Part shown: piece by piece, positions 1 through 13,500 of the stretch
How positions within the stretch are numbered: the first letter of the stretch is position 1
Layout: the number at the start of each line of letters is the position of its first letter
DNA from: Sclerurus mexicanus
Lineage: Eukaryota; Chordata; Aves; Passeriformes; Furnariidae
Direction of reading: 5' to 3'
Length of the DNA stretch: 64,000 nt
Assembly (NCBI GenBank): GCA_013396755.1
Contig: VWZF01005468.1
Span: forward strand, 325,031-389,030
The notes under the pieces: generated by a model
Seen by the model: the letters and a program-made list of their open reading frames with translations, nothing else
The model's database searches: none
What the model was told of the DNA's origin: nothing
Program-made: the position numbers and the translations under genes

Positions 1-3000
1 GGTAAAGAGAGGCATGTGAGAGCTATTTTCTTCTCATAAGGTGGGAAATGGGTAAAGCAGAACTTTATAAAAGAGATACAAGCCAAAGATGAAAGAACAG
101 ATGCGAACAACATACCTCTAAATACTAAGGCCAGAAGGCTACATCGTGCACAAAGAAACAGGGATAAAAGAAAACTTAAGAAGAATGAGACAACTCCAGA
201 GGGTCAAGAAGAGAGAATAATCATGAAAACTTGTTAAGAGATCGGATAGAAACTTCCCACTTCACTGGAACATTTGTTTTCCAATACAAATATGAGCAAG
301 CAAACATTCCTTCCTATCATACTCTGGACAACAGCACTCCCCAGTCACACCGATGCAGGGGACCTCAGCTGTCCTGTTTCACCCCACAGCAACACCCTGC
401 ACTTGTCTTTGAACTATTGAGATGGAAAGAAGTGCCCAGAGAAGCCCTTCAGAATCCCCTCAACAAGTCGTTGAAAAAAACAGCTTTGGTTTTGCACGGA
501 GCAAGGGACTAAGTTATATATGATAACTAAACCAAAACAGAGAGCAGAAGTTCCACCTGAAAAAGCAGGAAATTGTATTGAAAATGTACATAATTCAGGA
601 GTGTAAATTTCATTTCAAGTAGGATGATCATGTTTTCCCACTTGCTACCAACCAGGCCAGCACTGTAAAAATAGCCCAGAAGATCCAAAAATAGTCTCCA
701 GATTTTCAGTAAGAAAACATCTAAGAAATATGGTTTGGTTCTGCAGCCTCAGTAAGCAATGAGAGAACTGGACATGACTCCTGTAAAGGGACTCAAGGGT
801 ACAGCACAAGCAGATTGGATGGGACTGCCTGTTCCACAAAGGTTTCTACAAAAGTTGGTCAGTATTTTTAATATTCATGTTCCCTGGGGAAAAAAACAAC
901 CCAAAAACCTAAGTGGAGAGGGGCATTAGTGAGTACAAACAGATGGAATGCTTGTCTGAGTGCAAGTTCAGGGAAACATACTGATAAGAACTTGACTACC
1001 CATCAAATCCTCATTTAATTTTATGATGTTTATTGAAGTAACTTTTAACAGGAAACAAGCAACATGTATATATAGCCAGTGTACTGGCCTTCAGGCAGCT
1101 GCCACAAAATAAGCTGTGGAACCAAACTAATTCTAATTTATTTCTTTCCTGCGTTGAACTATAAAAATGCAAAGGGAACAAATTTGTGGGAAAAGCAAAG
1201 AAATTAAGGCTCCCTATCCACTTGAACTTAGCTCTGCAGCGAGGTGAGCTGTATTTGTACAGCACACTCACTACTTCACAGCACGTGAGCAAAGGTGGCT
1301 ATTCCCATCCTATAAGGAACTGAAATCAGAGGCTAGGAGAGAGGACGCTGTCGGGCCATACTGTCTGCAATGGGAAATGCTGTGTTGCTCTGTGTAAAGC
1401 TCATACCCACGTACAGGAAGCACAGGCAGCTGGGGCAGCACGCTACTGAAAACTAGTCTGGAGACACATCTCAGAGAGGGTAAAAGAACCAAAGAGAGTT
1501 GTCAGTAAGGATAAAGAGGCTGTTTCTAGAAGCAAACCAGTAAGAAACACCTGAGTAGCTGGTTGAGAAACCTTATCCATGATGAACACTTCAAAAGGGA
1601 AGGGAAGTTATTCCATCCAGGCTTTTCTCCTCACCATTGCCTTAGGGTCTGTAACATGTTAATAAGTCAAATTTTCTCCATTTGACAAGAACACATTTGT
1701 GGCAGAGGTCTCAGAACAGACGAAGCCAAGGTTTTAAAATCTGAACTATGCAAGCCATTTAAGAAGTACTGAAGTTTTTAATATTTCTAATTTAGGAACT
1801 ACATTAGGTTGCATAGGTCCAAAAGACTGTCATACTCCAGTGCCACACATCTCCCCATGGATGCAGAACCATCGCTGGGTGTGGACAGAAACAAGCTGAC
1901 TTGCTAATACAAACATTGGTTACTGTCTCGTAAAGGAAGGAATTTGCCAGTTGTTTCCTCAAAAATCCTGCGTGCTGAGGATTGAATCCAGCTGTCATTC
2001 CCACACTACACTGCATGAAGAGCAGGACACCAACCTACGGTAATATCCCGGGTATATCATTTAATGTGCAGATTTCTAGACCTGTTTATCTACACTCCTC
2101 TGGGAAAAAAGGGTACTGTGTTCTCTGAAGTATCCTGGGCACTAGGATATAGGAAATACTAGGAATCTGCTCCGGGGGACATCAAGAGAGAGAAGATGAG
2201 CTTAGTGTGCTAAGTCATGTCCTTTTCATTGAATTTTTCCTGTTTCCCAGGCACATTCTGTTAGCTATAAAAAGCTATACTTGCAAAATACTCAGCACCG
2301 TGTTGGAAACAAAGAGAAGGGAGATGTTGGATCTAAGTGTGAGTTCAGGATAAAGTGAGATTAAGCAACACAGTTTTACTTTCCACAGAAGCTGAATTAC
2401 ACCTTAGACTTCAGCCAATTTCTCAAAAAAATAAGCCATATTTTAGAAATAAGTGTTCTTCCATGGGCAATAAGCAGCCAAGATTTTCAAAGATACTTTT
2501 GAAGTTAAAAAATCTCTGATGGGGAAGTTACTGTTTTGGGTTTTTTTAAACTGTTATGTTAGGTATGTCTCACAGTGCTTCAGCTTGAAAAATGAAAGCA
2601 CTGCATTTCATTATTTTCTCATGTTCATTTGCTGGTTGGTTTGTATCTGAGAGATCCAGTTCAATATTTTCTGTCACATTTCTAAATGTCATTCCATGCA
2701 AACCGGATATTAGTGACACGAGTTCAGGAAGGTGAAAAATATGGGCATTGCCAGAAGCTCACGAAGACAATATTCTGACCGGTAGTTGGACTCCATGCAC
2801 AGGATGAACAAGAGATGACAGTTCCTTCCTTCAGGATCCTGATACCTAATCTGGGTGTCTGAAAAATGAAACTTAGAGGCTACGAATTCACATAAACAAG
2901 CCAGAAGGAAATAATTTTCCGATAGTTCGGCTGCTCAAAACCCAAATCATATTTGTTGTTCTTACTCTCCACCACTCACAGAAAAACAGGAAAGCAGGAT

Positions 3001-6000
3001 TTGACACAATAAGCACATTTTATGTATTGCTGCATGACTTTTTCACTGCATTAGATCAAATAAGGTAGTTGTAAAAGAAATGGAACACTTTCTGATTCTC
3101 TAAAGAAGTATTTGAAGAATGATGTCAAGATAAGTGAGATAAGTGAGACTGACTGGGCAGACAGAAATACAAATGTGAAATCACGAGCCTGGCTACTCCC
3201 CCAACAATCCAGCAGCAGCACTTGTTAACTTAACTCTATTGAAGTTGTGTTGGGTAACTCCGTTGAAATAATTTTGCACACACAATTCCCAGTACTGCCC
3301 TGTCTTCCAGTCACTGTCACAACAACATGCATTACCAAACAGTAAGCACACTGAGAGAATAAAAAGTTGGAAAAACAACTCTGTGAAGCATCCTTACAAG
3401 CTATTGGTTTTTTGGATTCAATTATGAAGATTATCTCACTAAAGAAGTTACAACATACTAGAGGGGAAACTTAACACAGTATTTCACTGTAATTCGCCAA
3501 ATGTCAGAGTATAAACTGACCAGATCTGTTCTGATACTGAGTAGACCTAAGATCTTGTGACACTGCTTCCCTATGAAACACTGCACAGTATATTACATAA
3601 CTTAAAAGTAATGAAAATGTCTAATGTCCTAAAAACATGTCTGCTTTAAAGAAAAATTTAATCTTTACTGAAGGAAAAGCCTCAGTGGTGAAAAATTTAA
3701 ATGTGCTTCCAAATACAGGTAAACAAAGATTAAGGTGAATAAGACAAACATGAAAGAATCTTAACTCGAAAAATACGTAGCTGATGGCCATTTGAAACAG
3801 CAATACTCCTCCAGTCTTGATAAGTGAACATTCAAAAGCAGCACCTTTCATGATGCTAAATTTTGAAATACTCTTGAGTGTGTTAACCCGTGGACACAAC
3901 TCTTTGCAGAAATACTGGCACTTCTTAAGACAACAGCCTTGTCATGATTTTTCACAACCACCTCACTGACCATGGCACGAGTTTGCATTTCCATCTGGTT
4001 GCTTTAAAAAAATTCCATAAACTTTCTTTTCCTGGGTCATGCAAGATAACAGGATTTAAGTATAGCTGAAGAAAAGAAGCAGCAAAGTATGCTACAAAGC
4101 AGGATTAAAAGAGAAAAAACTAAAAAAGGGGTTACTAGGAAAAAGTAACTTATCAGCACTACAGTTCAGGCCAACAGATGGGGTCTGAATGCTACGCATG
4201 TCCAGAACAAGTGAATCAGGCTGCTGCTGTAACACTGTGGAAGAGGCAGGTCAAACAAAGCCTTCAGACCCAAAACTCCAAATCACTTGAAACTCAGTTC
4301 ACATTAAGCCTCTTCTCCAGTTACAGGGGCTAATTCAAATACAGCAGCAGGTTTTGCCACAGAAGTAAAACAAAACAGAATTTCATATAAATTACAGATA
4401 ATCCTCCATAATTTGAGTGTCTTGCATTCTCACACACAGAGTATCAATTTGGCACATGAAGCAATGACAACTTCATCTTCAAAGCCTTATCATGAAGGGG
4501 AGCTTCAAACATTAGTCAACAAACCAAATCTCAGTACACAAAATACGCAGCTAAGAGTGGGTCAGCTTTCAGGGGCCAGACCTTGTTAGCGTGCTGTGTA
4601 AAACCAAGCATTACACTGATTACTTCAAGCAAGTTAGAAGGCAGACTAACCTGTGGCTTAAAAAGAAACTTTGTGGAGTCAGGTCAAAACCTCAGGCGGT
4701 AGCAAAGAAAATACAAACAGAAAAAGGCCAAAGATTAAGTGTGAGAGGATAAATTAGTAGCAGAGGAAAGAAGAGCAAAAACATGTTAAGAGGAATTGGC
4801 ATTATTATCCAAAAATGAGGTATTGCTGTGCTCATCTTATTTCTCAGATACACAGAAACAGTTAATGGTTATCTGCATCATTCCAGTTCACAGCAAGATA
4901 CTAAAAAGAAAAAGCAACAGATTGCAAATGAGCATCCCACTACTTTGGGAAAACTTGGTGATCTTGCTCTCCCAAGGGATTCAGTTCAATTCCTGTCAGA
5001 ATCAGTGCTGCCTAGTCCTTTCTCCATAACTGAACATGTTTCGTTTAAAATGACAATTAATAAAATCTGATGATGTGGCAACAAACTGGGAAAGTGTATG
5101 TTTCCATCACAGACATTGTCAAAAAATGACAACCATAGAGAGATTCATTTCTTGCACCTATCACTGAACCATGAGTAATTTGTTACAAAATTAACTGCAG
5201 TTTAGACAATTAATTCTAATTAGTAATATTAAAGACATTCACGTATTTATTTACTCATGAGGTGGGTTAGAATAGAATTTGTCCATGATATATTGATCCT
5301 CCTGGTGCTCTGAAAAGAATGCTAAAAAGGCTTTAAATATTTTCATTCATAAAACTCACTTTTTCTAGCAGAAGTAATTCTGTGACATAAACAAAACACA
5401 AGAACAGTACCTGTACACATAAACAGCATGTTCATTTACACAAGAGCTAATGTTTCCTTTCGGTTACCAGAAACTTACTCGCCCACCTTTCAAAAAGAGG
5501 TTCACTATGAATAGAGACACATCAGATAAAAACTGCTTTCCAGTTATATAATAAAACATAACACCAATTAGTCATTTTAGTCTCAGAAATTCAGTAAATT
5601 ATAAAAATATTAATTCTATGCAAAGTTTTCTACAATATTTTAAGTTATACTAGTTCAGACTTGTACCAGCAGGTTAGTAGCAGTTAAGTGATGAACTGCA
5701 ATTGTACTTTGTTGAGGAAGTGTTACAGACAAGACAGCTTAACATTAAATAGTTTAGTAGCAAGTATTCAACAAACCAGTGAGTTAGAGACAAACTTTGC
5801 CCTCTGAGAAGCTAAATGAAAAAGCAACAATAAAGCTTACAGAACTTAGCTCGTACAATTTGCCTTGAAGGCGGTAGATTGGTTCCCTGAAATAGCAAAT
5901 TGCAAAAGTGAAGTTTTATTTCAGAAACATTTTCTCATTCTTTTCAACTCCAAACAATTTACTTACAAGCAATTGTTTATTACCTCTAAAATAAAAGGTT

Positions 6001-7535
6001 CAGCAAAGTCCTTTATACCAGAATGAATCAAGTCTCAACATCAAATCTAAAAAGCTGAGCTTTTTCTCCACTTCTTTAGAGAGAAAACATTCACTTAATT
6101 AAAAAATCATTCATTCTATTTGTGTATTTTTGAAGAGTAAGGTAATTGGCCGACTTTCCTTTTATGGGACACTCCAAAGTGATGACAGTTGTTGTGTTTG
6201 ACACATGTTCCGGCACAGCTAGATAAGGAGGAAATCTCTCCTCAGAGGGGAGAGACTCATCTTTGAAGCCATTTCAGTGTTTAGACCTTCCAGGGTTTTT
6301 TTCCATTTTAATCCAAACCATATACTACATCAAAAATGCCACTCATGCTGGTCAGGCTGTGGGGGACCACCACATCCAAGAAATTATTGGATTATTTTAA
6401 GTAGCATCTTGAAAATAACTGGCCATTTCTTGGTGGGAGGAAGAGATTGAATTTCTAGCCCTAAATAGATAACTGGACTTTCAGAAAATGCCAAGAACTC
6501 TTGTCCTACAAAATCAGCAGAATAGGAGACTGTTTGAAACCTCAGGTTTATGACCTGAGGGATCTAAACTCAGTGGTCACATTTGAAAATGTTGACCTTT
6601 CACCTCCTGAGCACTGTTTGACCAAATTGCACACGAAAACATCAGGAAGATGTTTGATACTGGTAATTATTTATACAAAATGTCACAGTCTTATTTTTAC
6701 TAAAATGTTTCATTTCCTTCTAAAGCATGTACTAGTTCCATAACACTTTTTTTTTTTGTTTAAGACTTTGCAAAACCCTCAGAGTGAGCAGAAACTCTCC
6801 AGGTTGTAGCATTTTTATTATTTTTATCTCATGTTAAGCAGAGGACTGATCCTGAGAAGTTCTGAGAACTCCTGGCCCACACAAAACCAAACAAAGAAGC
6901 AAAGCTGAGGAGCCCCAAGCATCTCGCAGAACCAATCCTATATTCTCATGTGACAAAAAGAAACAAGCCACTAATTTCATTATTGAATCTCAGTGAAAGT
7001 GCTAATTAATCTGAGACCATCAACCAGTTATTCTTTGTTTACTTCAAGAAAGGCCTATGGTACATAGTCAGCAACTTCATGAAGGTTTCAGAAGAGGGAA
7101 AGGCAAATCCACTTTTGCTTGCTGAATTGCCCTTCGCTGCTGTTCAGCTGTGAACACATGAGAACTAGGAAAACATTATGACAAAGCACACAAAAGCAAG
7201 TACTCACCAGCATTTTGGGTTCTGAAATTCACAAGTTTGCAGTTAAGGACAAAACACACTGATGTGTAAGGTGAGAGATTCAATGCACTGAACGCCATGG
7301 GAGGGGAGATGCTGACCAGCAGCGCAAGCAGTAGCAGAAATACTAAACAATAAATGATGAAAACTATGAAAGTCAGGTGGGCTGAGAAGTTCAGAAAAAC
7401 AAGGCCATTATGACACGTTTTATGTATGTTTGAAGCAGAAATGGTAAACGATACAACACAAAAACGCAGCAAAGAAAACCAAACAGCTTGGATTAACTTG
7501 CACATGCCATTATCCATTCTCTGTTAGGTGCCTAC
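1..7535 (-). other. DNM3: DNM3 intron 13 (left part, open at window edge)
   Basis: AT-rich, with no open frame matching a known protein on either strand. I looked for the PH-domain exon (KGWLT, IMKGGSK and YKDDEEKEKKY patterns) and for the mir-199a-2 and mir-214 mature sequences that lie within mammalian DNM3. I found neither. Simple T runs occur, for example near 6747-6757. Confidence 0.8.
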
Positions 7536-7584
7536 CTGATTTCCCACTGCACTTTTGTTAACCTGACTGCTTCTTTGTTGGGCA
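7536..7584 (-). CDS. DNM3: DNM3 exon 13 (short linker exon before the PH domain)
   Basis: 49 bp, easily missed. It completes Asn and encodes AQQRSSQVNKSAVGNQ, residues 493-509, ending in phase 0. Mammalian DNM3 reads AQQRSSQVHKKTTVGNQ here. Acceptor CCCTTAG, donor GTAGGC. In mammals the next segment is either an optional small insert or the first PH-domain exon. I recognised neither in 1-7535. Confidence 0.93.
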
Positions 7585-10500
7585 CTAAGGGAAGCAGAGG
7601 AAAAGAGTTACACTGAAGAAACTTGAACTAAGCCAGTTCCCAAGGAACAGATTTTAGCAGCAATAGTTACTTTTGATTCCAGCAGAGAAAGCTAGAAAAC
7701 CAAAGCAAAAGACAAACAGCGAAATCATTGCATATATGTGCATATTTCAACTGCTTTTCTACCTGCTTCTATTTGCCTGCTTAGAACAGAAGGGACATGC
7801 ACAGCAGACAGTTCCTACTAATCATATCCTTTGTAACAACATCCTACTTGGACTGGTAAAGGTTACTAAAAGCACAGAGAAATTATGGCTCATGTGGGTA
7901 ACTTTGGAAACATTAGCCTCTATAAATATTCAGAACAGACAAAAAGCCATTTCTGTTATTTAGCACAGTACAACAAAATCCTCCCCTGCTGGAGGCTCCT
8001 TAATAGTTTTGTCTTGACAGTTTGTTTTGGATATTATTCTAATATTTATATGCACTTTGAGGGTGTAAATATAACCAATGGATGAAGCCGTCACAAAGCT
8101 GGTTCCAAGCTGAAATTATATAAGAATAGAGCACATTTGAAATTAAACCATATTTAAAATAATTTTTTCTATTCTTGAACTTGGGTAATCCCAGTTCCTG
8201 AAACAAAACATACTCCTGTCTCAAAACGAAACAAGTTGCCATTAATTCTAAAAGCATTTGCATTATGTGCTGGTTTGTGTTAGGCCACAGAATTAAAATG
8301 TTGCTGGAAAGAGGAAGAAAAGCATCCAGAGAGAAGGCTTTGGCTCCTCAACCACCAGAGCAGCCACTGGCAACAGGAAGTTTTGTTTGGATTAGATTAT
8401 ACCATTTCACCAGGCATTGATTAACTGAAGAAAAAGGCATCCATATATTAGATCAGCTACAAACATTGCTCTGAAAGAGAAAGGCAGAAAGACATGCTTG
8501 GATCAGAGCCTACAGGCCAATCCTGCTACTGTGCAGAGCTGCTGCTCCACAGAACTGCTGAAGCACCAAACTCCACGCGCTCCAAATTCTGATCTTGCCC
8601 TTCAGACTATATCAAGCTAGCAGTCCCCATGCTATCTGTGAGAAGATCCACAAGGATCTTTATTCCAAGTGCCTACTCACTGCATTTACCTCTCAATCAT
8701 CTGGATCCTTTTGCCCAAATAACATTGCATGCCCCTGGTGCATTGTCTGAGATGCATAAGCTTTGGTGCATAAATTATGATTAAATAATGTGCACACAAA
8801 AAACACAGCACTAACCCATCAACAATTCCAAAACATACCTGAGATAGCTTTAGGAAACCTCATTGTTATTTTTTGTGGGTTTTTTTTTAAATATTATCAG
8901 CTTAAGAAAGCTAATTAAACCTTTAACATTATACTAAGAAACAGCCCAGCAATTGGTCCTCTATTAACTGCTCTAAACACAAATTACTCCTTTTGTAGAC
9001 TGAAACATGCAGCTATACCTGAGTTACACTGACTAGAAACAAACCCAACATCAAAATTTTACCACTTGTTCTGCTAAATGAGACAAACAATATTCTAAGA
9101 TTTCATAATAGTATAACTATGCAAATTTGTTCTAAATACTGGCATTCCTAAATCCCTTTCAAGGCAGTCTCACTGTACCTGCCTCAGGCCCTACAACGCT
9201 GCAAGGTAGTTTGCAATGTCTTGTGGCCTCATTCTTATGACCAAGGTTCACAGGACTCACGCTCTTAAAACACTGCAGGCACAAGAGACAAGGGAAGGAA
9301 ACACCAGGGAACCTGGGGAATCTCTAGTCCAGCAAGTTCAGATGCTGGAGAATCCCTCATGCTGCTCAAAAATTATTGATTTTCAAGTTCTAACATAACT
9401 GACATAACAATAATATGCTTATAGTTTCAAACAATTTTTTCTCCTGTTTAATTCATAAATTAATACATTTTAAATTCTTCTTTGCTATCTAAATTTTGTC
9501 TTTCAACTGAGCACAAGTCAACAAGGATACTTTCTTTCCCATCTATTTCAACCTACAGCAACCCTTCCTTAAACTTAACAGTGAACTTAAGTGAAGAGTC
9601 ACTTGTTATCTGCTTACACCCTGTGCACAGGGGCTGGGGAATTCTAGATCTCAACTGGCAAAAGAGGAAGCAGCTTTCCCAAGAAACTGAACTCAGGCAT
9701 TGCAACACCTTGGAAAAGACACAGCAGTGAGGACCATGGACTGAACTACAGGCAGCAGCAGCATTCATGAGGGGAATTTTTCCAGGGGGAAAACATAATT
9801 AAATAGCTTCAAATACACCTAGCACTCCAGAATCCAATACTATAAAACATGGAACATTCCAAAATGACACAAGGAGAAGTCCTCTCACAGTCAGAAGAGG
9901 CAAGCACTGGAATAGGCTGCAGAAAGAGGCTGGAGAGTCTCCAGTTTTGGGAGTTTTCTACATCTGATTGGACAAAACCCTGAGTAACCTGGTCTGAACT
10001 CAACATTGACCCTCCTCTGAGCAGGAGGTTGGTCTATGTGACTTCCCAAGGTCACAACACACACCATGAATATATATATGGCATGTTTTTAGCAGGCTTT
10101 TTCCTGTCAGAAAAGGATGAAGGCAAGTAAATAGCAGCAGGTTGTTATCTTGACCTCTAGAAGGCCACCTACCATTCCTACAACATCCTGTCATTTGTCA
10201 AGAGAACTGATAAAGATATCTAGGACCTGCAAACAATTCTAGAGAAAGTTGCTCAAAGCAAACACATAAATAGCACCTGGCTTTGCCTTCTCCCTTCTCA
10301 ACTTGCTGAACTCCATGTTTTAAACCCTCAAGGCATATGGCCAAAGACAGGGACCTTGTTTCACAGTGCCAAGCTAGAACAGCCAGGGTAAAATACATAC
10401 TGTGGTGCCAAACTGTTGCCAGCATCCCACATGGCCAAAACGTGTTGTGATTCCAAACACTGTTATGGCAAATACGGCATGAATATGACGGAAGGAACAT

Positions 10501-13500
10501 TTATTCTTCAAAGAGTGAAGACATCTTTAATGTTTTTACTAGTGTCAAAATGTTGGTATGAAGTCCCTGAGGCACAAATTGCTGGAAACTGAGGGAGAAC
10601 ATTCTGGAGAATATTCTCACAGCCTTTTCAATTAAGCGAGGAGAACGTCAAACCAGGCCCTGCAGGGAATTCTGCTACTATTATTCTCTACAGCCAAACA
10701 GCAGGCACACTTAGAATTCAGTGACATCCATTATTCGGAGCAAAACTGTTTCACACGGAATCACAGCTCCCAAAATATGCACTACCAACAATGTGGAAAG
10801 ACCACCAATATTATGCATTTCTGTGGTCCTGAAATGGATGTGCCAAGGCTGCTTCCAGAGATATGCGTGATTCCAGAGCAAGACAGGAGCTTCGGCTTCA
10901 GTGAAACCAGGCTCATGAACTGGGTAAAGACTCCCCTACAAATGGGAAGGAGTTCAACACTGCAGGACTTGCGTTCTGAATTTAATTTAAAAAAAAAAAA
11001 GCGCAAACAAAAAAACCTGACAGTGCCTTTATAACAAGGTCTCTATATACTTACTTTGCAAAGCCTATGAAGTCTTCATGGTTGGTGTTGATGTAAGAAA
11101 CCTGGATATCAATCAGCAACAGCATCTATTAAGAGAAATAGGAGAGAAAAAAGTATGGGTAAGGTGGAAAAGGAAGATTAAAGAAAAGGAAGGGAGAAAA
11201 CCCCAGAACTTCTGCGTTCTCTGCGCTATTGAATATTGCTTTAACAACTGTTCAAGCCAAAACCAATATTTTCTAAATTCCACTACTTCTGTTTCTGTGC
11301 TTGTTTAATAAGTTAGACTACAGAAGAACTATTCCCTCTTCCTATTTTTTTCCTGACAGACCTAATTTTTCACTCTCTTGGCCCTTGTCCACTCCATTAA
11401 GATCAATCATACGTGGGCAGGGAGAGTTTAATGATTATATAACAGAGTCTAGCTCTACGTTTTGCAAGTCAAGCAAAATTCTGTCTATGTGTAGCTTTCC
11501 GGCCAAGCCAGCAAGGAACCCGAACTGTAAACCTAAAATCCAGGTACCTCCATTTTCTTTATGTGCCACACAAAGAAGCGATGGGTAAGCTAAACCTGGC
11601 ACAGAAAATGTACGGCCCAGGCACCAGACTGTCATTCTGGCGGGCACACCTGGACTGAGAAATGGGCTACCCATGAAATAACAGAATGGTCTGTGTCCTT
11701 ATCACTTGCCAGTCCTTCAATAACCCAGACAGAGAATTTGACTCAAACTTGATAATGTAACTAGGAAAAAACTTGCCAAAATACCAGCAAAAGCTCACTC
11801 CCACTCTTCAACAGCTTCTGGAACAGAAGACTGCACTTTCCCCCCATCTTTTCAGGCTTCCATGTATCAGCAGGGAGCAAGGAAGGAACCTATTGCTACC
11901 AAATGGCAACACTTCATCTCTTCGAAGCGTATAGCATTATTCCTGTACAGCTCCTCAAGCATAGCAACATTCCCAAATTCTTCACCATTTCCAGAAGATA
12001 TTAGGTGCCTCACTCAGAGCAAAAACTAGTGGGGATCTGGGTCTAACTCTTACCTCTGAAAATATCCTCACTACTGTTTTGATTTATTAATGAGAACTGC
12101 TAATAGCATAAATAATGCTATGAATATGTGACAATAGCTTATTTGGCCAGTTCTTGGCATTTACAGAAAGCTGATATTTTGTGCTTGGTTCTGGGAAATA
12201 GTCAGGTATGTGCACACAATGAAGAATGGGAAAACAAAACTCAACTATCCTAAGTAACTTGCATCTTGTCCCAAATTTTGAGACAACAGTGTTCTAACTA
12301 CAACTCCCTGCAAGCACAAGCCCAGCAAGTAAACTCAATTATGTTTAAGACTACATTTGCAGCAGAGATTAAAGGCAGAGAAGCAGGATGTGCTGCACAG
12401 CTCTCTAGTTTGTACAGAGACAGGACTACAGAGCCAGGAGTCCAGAACAACTAGGAGGTCTGCCCAGCTCTTCCTCTCCCAATATTCCTGTTGTCACACT
12501 GCGCTCTCCAGACAGTAATCCCTGTTTCCACTTCCAGTGGATTTTCTCATATGTAATCTAAGCTTTGCAGTTCCCTGAATTTCGAGTGCTTAGCTGGGTG
12601 ATGAATGCTCTATACAAGTTTCTCTGAATTTTTGGGGTTTTTTTAACTTCTTTTGACCTTGAAGGAAAGCTTGTCACTCCTGCAAGAGTCCCAGTACGAT
12701 TAGTTGTGAGATCCAGCACACACTGTAATTAGAACATGGCATGGGTACATGAAAAACACCTGGAAACAAAGCAGAAAAAAGGCTGGCTATTTTTGTGGGA
12801 AGTTGTTTAATCACGAATTGATTTACCACAAACAGCTGTCCTGGCAGCTAAGAAGATGGCACACTGGCACAAGAACAAGCCAGTGCTACTTGAAGCCACT
12901 ACTTAACCTTTTTGTAACCATTTCAGTCTCCTCTGTCAAAGCTCAGTGGTAGAGAGAGAAGCAATGTTTCTCCCTCTCTAAATGTGCAGCCTGTTAAAAA
13001 AGAAAAATCTTTCACTGTCTTGCTGCACTTTGTACCTAAGACCTTTTCTCCTTTACACACTTCTCCAAACTGTTAATCTCCTGCATATTCTCACCTGATC
13101 CTTGGTCTTCTCTTCTCTTTCACGAATGTAGCCAGCAACAATTCTTTCTGTTTCCTCACACAACCTTGGATATGTTGCCAACTGAAACAAAAAAACCAAC
13201 AGAAATTTGCACCTGCAGGGTGACTTCGGTGGAATACAAACGGGGGAGCCTCCAGCTTTCCTCTTTGGCAAATACTATAATGCTTGGGCTAAAAGTTACC
13301 CACACTGCAAAGTGAGCCCTACTTGCTGTTCCTCAGAGAAACTGGAGAGACCTAAACCCTTGGATTGTTTCTGTTCTTTTGTTCCATGCAACATTAATGA
13401 AAAGACACTTAGTACATATGAAAACGCAGCCTATCAGCCTTGGGGTGAAGGTTTCTCTCTTTTTCACTCTAATTCCAGAGTGGCACTTTAAATAATTTTC

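Noticed and set aside
1..7535. Possible DNM3OS / mir-199a-2 / mir-214 cluster on the strand opposite DNM3
   Set aside because: The mature miRNA sequences were not found. In mammals the cluster lies in a later DNM3 intron, which would be outside this window.
8269..8500. Possible solo LTR starting TGTGCTGG
   Set aside because: No matching CA end, target-site duplication or polyadenylation arrangement could be seen.
12098..12122. Hairpin ATAGCAT-AAATA-ATGCTAT in DNM3 intron 11
   Set aside because: A 7-bp perfect stem in AT-rich DNA is expected by chance and has no context suggesting an RNA gene.
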